Below, one piece after another: positions 35,981-43,062 of a stretch of DNA of 64,000 nt. Source of the DNA: Streptomyces fructofermentans (lineage in GTDB: Bacteria; Actinomycetota; Actinomycetes; Streptomycetales; Streptomycetaceae); contig NZ_BMWD01000001.1 of NCBI RefSeq assembly GCF_014651055.1, positions 477,770-541,769 on the forward strand. Direction: 5' to 3'. Position 1 is the first letter of the stretch; each line of letters opens with the position of its first letter. The translations under genes were made by a program, and so were the position numbers. The notes beneath the pieces were generated by a model. That model saw nothing but the letters and a program-made list of their open reading frames with translations, was not told the DNA's origin and searched no databases.

Positions 35981-36736
35981 ATGCAGAGCCCGCTTTTCGC
36001 CTACAACGACCAGCAGTCCCAGGAGCGCTACAGCCTGCAGAACAAGCAGATGCTGCGCGTCGTCCTGGAGGGCCACGACGACATGCTCGCCCGCAAGGGC
36101 ACCATGGTCGCCTACCAGGGCCTGGTCGAGTTCGACGCCGAGTACCAGAACTCCGGTCAGCGGCGTTCCCGCGCCCACACCGGTGAGGGACTCGACCTCA
36201 TGCGCTGCCACGGGCAGGGCATCGTCTACCTGGCCAACCTGGCCCAGCACGTCCATGTGGTGGACGTGGACCACGACGGGCTCACCGTCGACAGCAGCTA
36301 TGTGCTGGCGATGGACTCGTCGCTGCACCACGACGTGATCGCCGTGGACAGCCAGTACGGCATCTCCGGATCCGGCAAGTACCAGCTCAACATCACGGGT
36401 CGCGGCAAGGTTGCCCTGATGACGTCGGGCATGCCGCTGATGCTGCACGTCACACCGGACCGGTACGTCAACTGCGACGCCGACGCCATCGTCGCCTGGT
36501 CGACGAGTCTGCGTGTCCAGATGCAGGCCCAGACGCACTCCTCCGGGGTGTTCCGCCGCCGCGGCAACACCGGCGAGGGCTGGGAGCTCAGCTTCATGGG
36601 CCAGGGCTTCGCCCTCGTGCAGCCCAGCGAGATGCTGCCGCCGCAGAACGCCGCGATCGGGTCGGGTCTCGGCGCGCAGTACGGCATGGGCCAGCAGGGG
36701 GTCCGCGCACAGAACCAGGGCAACGCCTGGAGCTAG
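35981..36736 (+). CDS. AIM24 family protein (third of three)
   Basis: 251 residues: NKQMLRVVLEGHDDMLARKGTM, GIVYLANLAQHVHVVDVDHDG, GRGKVALMTSGMPLML, MGQGFALVQPSEMLPP. Start ATG 35981 has GGGGGAG upstream; a frame open from 35630 overlaps the previous gene and is rejected. It shows the same 'NKxMxRV' opening as the AIM24 part of the fusion protein (NKKMVRVDL), suggesting it is the closest relative. It ends 14 nt before a strong terminator. Confidence 0.88.
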   Translation: MQSPLFAYNDQQSQERYSLQNKQMLRVVLEGHDDMLARKGTMVAYQGLVEFDAEYQNSGQRRSRAHTGEGLDLMRCHGQGIVYLANLAQHVHVVDVDHDGLTVDSSYVLAMDSSLHHDVIAVDSQYGISGSGKYQLNITGRGKVALMTSGMPLMLHVTPDRYVNCDADAIVAWSTSLRVQMQAQTHSSGVFRRRGNTGEGWELSFMGQGFALVQPSEMLPPQNAAIGSGLGAQYGMGQQGVRAQNQGNAWS

Positions 36737-36750
36737 GCGCCCAGGAGAGC

Positions 36751-36793
36751 ACGGGTAAGGGGCGGTCGCCAATGGCGACCGCCCCTTACCCGT
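36751..36793. terminator. 20-bp perfect-stem bidirectional terminator
   Basis: Arm 36751-36770 pairs perfectly with 36774-36793 around the 3-nt loop aat, between the convergent AIM24 and NUDIX genes. Confidence 0.9.
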
Positions 36794-36858
36794 GGGTCGG
36801 GTCCACCGACCCGTCGGGCGTCACCGCGGCCACCGGCCGGGTCGCGCGGGCGGGCGGA

Positions 36859-37380
36859 TCAGAGCCTCGCGCGCGTCGCGTCGAGGAGCCGGACGACCGA
36901 CTCGTCGGCGACGTCCGCCACCTCGTCGTAGGCGAACCAGCGCAGGTCGAGGGACTCGTCGCTGATCTCCTGCACGGCTCCCGGCCCGGCCACGGCCGCG
37001 TACTGGACGTCGAAGTGCCAGTTGCACGGCGAGGGGATCGGATGCCGGTCGAGCCGCACGGGTCCGCCGGGGAGCAGCTTCAGGTCCGCGATGCCCGACT
37101 CCTCCGTGGCCTCGCGCAGCGCGGCGGCCTCCAGGGTGAGGTCCTCGGCCTCGCAGTGCCCGCCCATCTGGAGCCACATGCGCAGTTTCCTGTGGAGGGT
37201 CAGCAGCACCCTGCCCCGCTCGGGGTCGACGACCAGGGCGCTCGCCGTGACATGGCCGGCCGTGCACGCCTTCCACATGCCGTCCGGGTGGGCCCGCAGG
37301 TGGTCGAGATAGGCGTCTCGCAGCGCGTCCTGGCCCTCGGTGCCCTTCAGGACCAGGACGGCGTCGTCGTGCAGGGTCAC
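36859..37380 (-). CDS. NUDIX hydrolase
   Basis: A 173-residue Nudix protein. The box is QMGGHCEAEDLTLEAAALREATEESGI: the REATEESGI half is canonical, while the first Gly/Glu spacing is unusual but seen in this actinobacterial subgroup. ALVVDPERGRVLLTLHRKLRMWLQ precedes it. Start GTG 37380 overlaps the stop of the zinc-metalloprotease-family gene (GTGA), so the two are coupled. The longer frame reaching 38475 runs antisense-like through that gene and is not used. Substrate unknown; possibly a housekeeping nucleotide phosphatase. Confidence 0.9.
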   Translation of the reverse strand: MTLHDDAVLVLKGTEGQDALRDAYLDHLRAHPDGMWKACTAGHVTASALVVDPERGRVLLTLHRKLRMWLQMGGHCEAEDLTLEAAALREATEESGIADLKLLPGGPVRLDRHPIPSPCNWHFDVQYAAVAGPGAVQEISDESLDLRWFAYDEVADVADESVVRLLDATRARL

Positions 37381-38846
37381 TTGTTCTCGTCGTCCTTGCC
37401 GTCGCTCTTGTCGCTGCCGCCGTCGCTGTCGCCGCCTGTGGCCGGGTCGCCGTGCCCGCCCTTGGTGAGGTCCGGCTTGCCGGACGCGCCGCCCGCGGCC
37501 TCGCCGAGCATCTTGTCCAGCTCGGAGAAGTCCATGTGCTCGCGGTGCACGAAGCCGTCGGGGTCGTCCAGGTCGGAGGCGGTCGGCAGCATGTCCGGGT
37601 GGGCCCACAGGCCGTCGCGGCCGTCCACACCGCGCGCGTCCGTGAGCGAGGCCCACAGCCGCGAGGCGTCCCGCAGGCGGCGCGGACGCAGCTGCAGGCC
37701 GATGAGGGTGGCGAACGTCTGCTCGGCCGGTCCGCCGGTGGCACGGCGGCGGCGCAGGGTCTCGCGGAGCGCGTCGGCGGAGGTCAGACGGGGCTTCGCG
37801 GCGGAGTGGACCACCGCGTCGACCCAGCCCTCGACGAGTGCGAGTGCCGTCTCCAGCCGGGCCAGGGCGGCCTTCTGCTCGGGCGTGTCCTCCGGCTGGA
37901 ACATGCCCTGCTGGAGTGCCTGCTGCAGCTCTTCCGGGTTCTGCGGGTCGAACTGGCCGACCACGTCCTCCAGCTTCGCCGTGTCGACCTTGATCCCGCG
38001 CGCGTAGCCCTCGACCGCGCCGAACAGGTGCGAGCGCAGCCACGGCACATGGGCGAAGAGCCGCTGGTGGGCGGCCTCGCGCAGCGCGAGGTAGAGCCGC
38101 ACCTCGTCCTTCGACACGCCGAGGTCCTTGCCGAAGGCGTCGATGTTCAGCGGCAGCAGCGCGGCCTTGCCCGTCGGGCCGAGCGGCAGCCCGATGTCGG
38201 TCGAGCCGACGACCTCGCCCGCGAGGACGCCGACGGCCTGCCCGATCTGGGTGCCGAACATGGCGCCGCCCATGGAGCGCATCATCCCGAGCAGCGGGCC
38301 CGCCATGGCCTGCATCTCCTCGGGGAGCACGTCTCCCATGGCCGCGCCGACACGCTCGGCGACCGGGTCGACGAGCTCCTTCCACACGGGCAGGGTCGCC
38401 TCGACCCACTCCGCGCGGCTCCAGGCCACCGCGGAACCGGCGCCGGACGGCAGGGAGGTCGCGTCGTCCAGCCACAGGTCCGCCAGGCGCACCGCCTCCT
38501 CGACGGCCGAGCGCTCGGCGGGGCCGATGCTCGCGTCCTTCGTGCCGTCGGAGGTGCCCTGGGCGACGGTCTGGCGGGCGATCTGCTTGGCCATGTCCCA
38601 GTTCACGGGCCCGCCCTCGTACGAGAGCATCTGGCCGAGCTGCTGGAACGCGGCGCCCAGGTCGTTGGGGTTCAGCGAACCGAACATGGCTGCGAGCGGG
38701 TTGTCCGCCCCGGGGCCTCCGGGCCCGAAACCGAACGGGTTGGCAGGTCCCTGACCACCACCGCTCTCCTGGTCCTTCTTCTTGCCCTTGTCGCCGTCGT
38801 CCGGCTCCTCCGGCGGAAGGCCGAATCCGAATGGGGTGTCACTCAC
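37377..38846 (-). CDS. Zinc-dependent metalloprotease family protein (TIGR03624/DUF2342 type)
   Basis: 489 residues; known from its actinobacterial family, often annotated as a coenzyme-F420-associated or zinc-dependent metalloprotease-like protein. Residues 1-~45 are Gly/Pro-rich and charged. Then helical blocks carry IARQTVAQG, the conserved AAHQRLFAHVPWLRSHLFGAVEGYARG block, the C-terminal LRRRRATGGPAEQTFATLIGLQLRPRRLRDA and a Ser/Asp/Lys-rich tail. I see no classical HExxH, so protease activity is uncertain. ATG 38846. An orthologue sits in the same neighbourhood in mycobacteria. Confidence 0.8.
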   Translation of the reverse strand: MSDTPFGFGLPPEEPDDGDKGKKKDQESGGGQGPANPFGFGPGGPGADNPLAAMFGSLNPNDLGAAFQQLGQMLSYEGGPVNWDMAKQIARQTVAQGTSDGTKDASIGPAERSAVEEAVRLADLWLDDATSLPSGAGSAVAWSRAEWVEATLPVWKELVDPVAERVGAAMGDVLPEEMQAMAGPLLGMMRSMGGAMFGTQIGQAVGVLAGEVVGSTDIGLPLGPTGKAALLPLNIDAFGKDLGVSKDEVRLYLALREAAHQRLFAHVPWLRSHLFGAVEGYARGIKVDTAKLEDVVGQFDPQNPEELQQALQQGMFQPEDTPEQKAALARLETALALVEGWVDAVVHSAAKPRLTSADALRETLRRRRATGGPAEQTFATLIGLQLRPRRLRDASRLWASLTDARGVDGRDGLWAHPDMLPTASDLDDPDGFVHREHMDFSELDKMLGEAAGGASGKPDLTKGGHGDPATGGDSDGGSDKSDGKDDENK

Positions 38847-39035
38847 GGGATTCCTCGGCTGTTAAGGCCGCCGGTTCGTCCGACGGCGGCTGCCCTACAT
38901 CACCACCCAGCGTAGACACCACAACCGGTTCGGGCCTCGGTGCTTCGCCGACACAGCGGCTGCGGCAGGATGGATGCCACCTGGTACGTACGCGTCACGC
39001 GCGTCCGTACTGAAGACAACCGCTGGAGACGCCCG

Positions 39036-40199
39036 GTGAGTTCCCCAGATCCGCAGGTTCGCGCAGCGCGAAACCCGTCAACCCACCCGTCGCCCGACCA
39101 CCGTCCCACGCCGGCGCCGCAGCGTGTCGGCGAGTCGTCCGCCGCGCGCGGGCCCGTCGTCGCGGTCACCGGCGCCGCGGCCGGGATCGGCGCGCTGCTG
39201 ACCGAGCGGCTCGCGGCCAGCGACGCGATCAAGCAGGTCATCGCCATCGACGAGCGCCGGGGCGAGTGCTCCGACGCGCAGTGGCACATTCTGGACGTCC
39301 GCGATCCGGCCATCGCCGAGAAGCTGCGCGGCGCCGACGTCGTGGTGCACCTCGCCCTCGACCTCGACCTGGAGACGGACGCGGCGGCACGAACGGCCTA
39401 CAACGTGCGGGGGACGCAGACGGTGCTCACGGCCGCCGCCGCGGTCGGCGTCCACCGCGTCGTGCTGTGCACCTCCGCGATGGTCTACGGAGCACTGCCG
39501 GAGAACGAGCTGCCGCTGTCCGAGGACGCCGAACTGCAGGCGACCGCCGAGGCCACGGGCGTCGGCGACCTCCTGGAGGTCGAGCGGCTCGCCCGGCGCG
39601 CCCCGCGGGCCCATCCGGGGCTCAACGTCACCGTCGTACGGCCCGCCGTGCTGGTCGGCGGCACCGACACGGCGCTGACCCGGTACTTCGAGTCCCCGCG
39701 GCTGCTGGTCGTCGCCGGATCACGGCCCGCCTGGCAGTTCTGCCACGTCGAGGACCTGTGCAGCGCCCTGGAGTACGCCGTCCTGGAGAAGGTCGAGGGC
39801 GAGCTGGCCGTCGGCTGCGACGGATGGCTGGAGCAGGAGGAGGTCGAGGAGCTCAGCGGCATCCGCCGGATGGAGCTGCCGTCGGCCGTCGCGCTGGGGG
39901 CCGCGGCCCGGCTCCACCGGATCGGGCTGACGCCGTCGCCCGCCGGGGACCTCGCCTACACGATGTACCCCTGGGTGGTGAGCGGGAGCCGGCTGCACGA
40001 CGCGGGCTGGCGACCGCGGTGGACCAACGAGGAGGTGCTGGCCGAACTCCTGGCGGAGGTCGCCGGCCGCCACACCGTCGCCGGACGCCGGCTCGGGCGC
40101 AGGGACGCCACCGCCGCAGGCGCCGCCGGTGCGACCGTCGCGCTGCTGGGCACGGCCGCGCTGGTACGGCGGGCGCGGAAGGCACGGCGTCGGTTCTGA
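39036..40199 (+). CDS. NAD-dependent epimerase/dehydratase-like SDR
   Basis: A 387-residue atypical SDR. Residues 1-~40 are disordered (Pro/Ser/His). The Rossmann start is VVAVTGAAAGIGALL, then DVVVHLALDLDLETD, LCTSAMVYGA in place of the usual Ser-Tyr block, and FCHVEDLCSALEYAV. A C-terminal single TM-like segment (AAGAAGATVALLGTAALVRRAR) with a basic tail suggests membrane anchoring. GTG 39036 is chosen because GGAG lies 7 nt upstream; the frame is open from 38940. Substrate unknown. Confidence 0.85.
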   Translation: MSSPDPQVRAARNPSTHPSPDHRPTPAPQRVGESSAARGPVVAVTGAAAGIGALLTERLAASDAIKQVIAIDERRGECSDAQWHILDVRDPAIAEKLRGADVVVHLALDLDLETDAAARTAYNVRGTQTVLTAAAAVGVHRVVLCTSAMVYGALPENELPLSEDAELQATAEATGVGDLLEVERLARRAPRAHPGLNVTVVRPAVLVGGTDTALTRYFESPRLLVVAGSRPAWQFCHVEDLCSALEYAVLEKVEGELAVGCDGWLEQEEVEELSGIRRMELPSAVALGAAARLHRIGLTPSPAGDLAYTMYPWVVSGSRLHDAGWRPRWTNEEVLAELLAEVAGRHTVAGRRLGRRDATAAGAAGATVALLGTAALVRRARKARRRF

Positions 40200-40328
40200 G
40201 CCCGCGCGGCCCCGGGCGCGAGCGGAAACGGGCCGCGGCGCGGGCGCCCGCCTGTAGGAGTCTCCAATCGCCGACGCGCGCGTGCCGGGTGAAAACGCTG
40301 TTCCGCGCCGTCGGCGGCGTGGGGCACG

Positions 40329-40799
40329 ATGGAGGGCATGGCGACCATGAGCGATCACCCCGGTGAGCAGGCGGCGCAGGACCCCATCAGGCTTCTGGCG
40401 ATCAGGGACACGGACCTCTCCCTGGACGAGGTCTTCCGGGCCGTCGGCGACGACGCCTCCGGCGGTACCGCCCTGTTCGTGGGCACCGTGCGCAACCACG
40501 ACGGCGGAGCGGACGTCGACGCCCTCGGGTACTCGTGCCATCCGAGCGCCGAGGCCGAGCTGCGCAGGGTCGCCGAGAAGGTCGCCGCCGAGTACCCGGT
40601 CCGGGCGCTGGCCGCCGTCCACCGGATCGGTGACCTGCGGGTCGGGGACCTCGCCGTGGTCGTCGCCGTCTCCTGTCCGCACCGCGGCGAGGCGTTCGAG
40701 GCCTGCCGGAAGCTGATCGACGACCTGAAGCACGAGGTTCCGATCTGGAAGCACCAGACGTTCTCCGACGGCACGGAGGAGTGGGTCGGGGCCTGCTGA
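40329..40799 (+). CDS. moaE: Molybdopterin synthase catalytic subunit MoaE
   Basis: Large subunit of molybdopterin synthase, which transfers sulfur from MoaD thiocarboxylate to precursor Z. Signature segments: ALFVGTVRNHDGG (~50), LGYSCHPSAEAEL, VHRIGDLRVGDLAVVVAVSCPHRGEAFEACR and the C-terminal VPIWKHQTFSDGTEEWVGA with the catalytic Lys. 156 residues from ATG 40329. In-frame ATGs at 40338 and 40347 are alternatives: the GGAGGG at 40331-40336 would serve 40347. Standalone gene between the SDR and a 54-aa membrane protein; with MoeZ this gives two Moco steps in the window. Confidence 0.93.
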   Translation: MEGMATMSDHPGEQAAQDPIRLLAIRDTDLSLDEVFRAVGDDASGGTALFVGTVRNHDGGADVDALGYSCHPSAEAELRRVAEKVAAEYPVRALAAVHRIGDLRVGDLAVVVAVSCPHRGEAFEACRKLIDDLKHEVPIWKHQTFSDGTEEWVGAC

Positions 40800-40983
40800 C
40801 ACCGGCGCGCCGACGGAGCCCGCCCGCCCCCCGGTGACGCAGCGCGCCGCCTGCGCGCCGCGCGCGCCGCGCAGGTTCGGCCCTCCGGTTGCGTAACCCG
40901 ACCCCGGGCGTGAGCGTTGACCATGCGGATGTTTAATCTGCTGATCAGTCAGTTGCGGTCGCTCTTGGGGTTGGGAGGTCGGC

Positions 40984-41148
40984 ATGGCGGCGCTCGCCTG
41001 GTTGCTGATTCCGCTTTTTGCCGCGATCGGAGCCGGACTCTGGGGCAGTTGGGCGGGACGCAACCGCAAGACCATCGGGGACGGTACGGAGCTCGCGGGC
41101 TACACACGGTTCCGTGAAGCCATGGAGAAGTCGCACACGGACGCCTGA
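40984..41148 (+). CDS. 54-aa membrane protein
   Basis: An ORF too short for default calling. GGGAGG (40973-40978) lies 5 nt before ATG 40984. One TM helix (residues ~2-24, MAALAWLLIPLFAAIGAGLW) is followed by a charged C-terminus (RNRKTIGDGTELAGYTRFREAMEKS). Upstream AT-containing sequence (gtttaatctgctgatcagt) may be its promoter. The function is unknown; similar small proteins are common in Streptomyces. Confidence 0.75.
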   Translation: MAALAWLLIPLFAAIGAGLWGSWAGRNRKTIGDGTELAGYTRFREAMEKSHTDA

Positions 41149-41206
41149 GCGCCTCCGGGGACCCCGGACGGACCGGCCCTGACGGCGCACTGACAGAGCG
41201 GTCCCG

Positions 41207-41219
41207 TACTGTCGTTCCA
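41207..41219 (+). promoter_or_regulatory. Leaderless-type -10 for the YlbL gene
   Basis: TACTGT (41207-41212) ends 6 nt before ATG 41219. Confidence 0.45.
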
Positions 41220-42316
41220 TGCCACGCCGCACCGCGACGATGCTCGCCTCCACCCTGATGCTGATCGCCCTGCTGTGCGCGGGCGTCTTCATCACCGTGC
41301 CGTACTCGGAGCTGTCACCGGGCCCCACGGTGAACACACTGGGCGACCACGACGGCGAGCCGGTGCTCCAGATCTCCGGCCGGAAGACGTATCCGACGAC
41401 CGGGCACCTGAACATGACAACCGTCCGGGTCACCAGCGCCGACTACCGGATGAACCTCGTCGAGGCCGTGTACGGCTGGCTGGCCCACGACAACAAGGTG
41501 GTCCCGCACGACACCCTCTATCCGGACGGCAAGACGGAGGAGCAGTCGACGCAGGAGAACGCCGAGGAGTTCAGCCAGTCCCAGGAGAGCGCCAAGGTCG
41601 CGGCCCTCAAGGAACTCGACATCCCCGTGAAGTCCTGGGTGATCGTCTCCACCGTCGTCAAGGACACGCCGGCCGAGGGCAAGCTCCACGCCGGTGACGT
41701 CATCAAGGCCGTCGACGGCACCGAGGTGAAGGCGTACGGCGACGTCGCCAAGCTGGTCACCAAGCACAAGCCCGGCGACAAGGTCGTCTTCACGATCGTG
41801 CCCGCCAAGGAGCAGGTCGCCGCCGAGAAGGAGAAGCGGACGCCGACGGTGACGCAGGACGTCACGATCACCACGGCGAAGTCCGACGACGCCCTGGAGG
41901 ACCGTGCGATCGTCGGCATCTCGGCGGGCACCGACCACACGTTCCCCTTCACCATCGACATCAAGCTGGCCGACGTCGGCGGTCCCAGCGCCGGTCTGAT
42001 GTTCGCCCTCGGGATCGTCGACAAGCTCACCCCGGGCAGCCTGACCGGGGGCACGTTCGTGGCCGGCACCGGCACCATCGACGACGCGGGCAAGGTCGGC
42101 CCGATCGGCGGCATCGAGATGAAGACCGTCGGCGCCCGCGACAAGGGCGCCAAGTTCTTCCTGACGCCCAAGGACAACTGCGCGACGGCCGCCCGTGACG
42201 TCCCTGACGGGCTCACCCTCGTCAAGGTCGACACCATCGACGACGCGGTGAAGGCCCTCAAGGACATCCGCGGCGGCGACACCGCCGACCTGCCGAAGTG
42301 CACCACGGGCAAGTAG
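41219..42316 (+). CDS. YlbL-family PDZ and Lon-type serine protease
   Basis: Membrane-anchored protease of 365 residues, with one N-terminal TM helix (ASTLMLIALLCAGVFITV) and an extracytoplasmic remainder. Residues ~125-215 form a PDZ domain (VVKDTPAEGKLHAGDVIKAVDG). Residues ~235-355 form the Lon-like domain with catalytic Ser in GGPSAGLMFALG and the Lys in GGIEMKTVGARDKGA. Rv3194c is the mycobacterial counterpart by memory, and B. subtilis YlbL acts in checkpoint-protein turnover. ATG 41219 is preceded at 6 nt by TACTGT (leaderless). It lies upstream of UPF0182 with the opposite-strand PPA1309 gene between. Confidence 0.92.
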   Translation: MPRRTATMLASTLMLIALLCAGVFITVPYSELSPGPTVNTLGDHDGEPVLQISGRKTYPTTGHLNMTTVRVTSADYRMNLVEAVYGWLAHDNKVVPHDTLYPDGKTEEQSTQENAEEFSQSQESAKVAALKELDIPVKSWVIVSTVVKDTPAEGKLHAGDVIKAVDGTEVKAYGDVAKLVTKHKPGDKVVFTIVPAKEQVAAEKEKRTPTVTQDVTITTAKSDDALEDRAIVGISAGTDHTFPFTIDIKLADVGGPSAGLMFALGIVDKLTPGSLTGGTFVAGTGTIDDAGKVGPIGGIEMKTVGARDKGAKFFLTPKDNCATAARDVPDGLTLVKVDTIDDAVKALKDIRGGDTADLPKCTTGK

Positions 42317-42380
42317 CCGGCCCGCGGGCCCCGGAGACCCGCGAGGGCTCCGGAGGCCCCGCGGGGCGAGCGGGCGGTTC

Positions 42381-42938
42381 CTACTCCGCGAACGTCGCGA
42401 CCAGGGCCTCGGCCAGCCCCGGCACCAGGTCGGACCCGGTCAGCACATCGGTCGCCGAGTCCTTCTCGCGCAGCCGCAGCGCCGACTCGCGCTTGCCGCC
42501 GCGCAGGACCGCCACGGTCATCCGGACCTCCTGGCGCTCCGGGTGCTCGGCGACCCACTTCGTCAGCCGCTTCCCGTCCAGGCCCTGCGGTACGGAGGCC
42601 TCCGCGGACGGCGGCAGCATCAGCCGCTCCACGGACAGTGCGCAGCCGACCACGGCGTCGGGCCAGGCGATGGTGCCGAGGAACTCGTCGAGGGGACTGC
42701 CCGCCGGGAGTTCGTCCTGCTCAATGGGGGTAAGGGTGCCTTCCGGGGCGTCCTCGGTCAGACCGAGGCGATCGGCGAGGCCGGGCTCCTGGGAGCGCAG
42801 CCGGGCGGTGTCGACCAGGGCGAAGAGACGGGCCGGCTGATCCCAGCCGAGCCCCGAAACGTACTCGTCGATCTCGAGGACGGCGCGGGTGAGTGGCCCG
42901 GCCGCCATGGGGGTGCCTGAGGAGGCGGTGTTGGACAT
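42381..42938 (-). CDS. PPA1309 family protein
   Basis: A 185-residue actinobacterial protein of unknown function. It begins MSNTASSGTPMAAGPLTRAVLEIDEYVSGLGWDQP..., a segment characteristic of the PPA1309 family, with LFALVDTARLRSQEP and a C-terminal ALRLREKDSATDVLTGSDLVPGLAEAL. ATG 42938 has AGG about 9 nt upstream; the longer frame to 43196 is antisense to UPF0182. It is divergent from the UPF0182 gene, 124 nt apart, and convergent with the protease gene. Confidence 0.85.
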   Translation of the reverse strand: MSNTASSGTPMAAGPLTRAVLEIDEYVSGLGWDQPARLFALVDTARLRSQEPGLADRLGLTEDAPEGTLTPIEQDELPAGSPLDEFLGTIAWPDAVVGCALSVERLMLPPSAEASVPQGLDGKRLTKWVAEHPERQEVRMTVAVLRGGKRESALRLREKDSATDVLTGSDLVPGLAEALVATFAE

Positions 42939-43062
42939 GGTCACAATCCTGCCTCGTTCGCCCCCGGAAGCGGGAACCGAGTAAAGCATCAGTAAGTTGC
43001 ATAGATGTGGCCCTGCGTTCGCGGGCCCCCGAACACCAACAGCGAACTTCGAGGTGCGCACC

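Noticed and set aside
38831..39013. Small + strand frame upstream of the SDR
   Set aside because: It overlaps the start of the metalloprotease-family gene and has no SD or family features.
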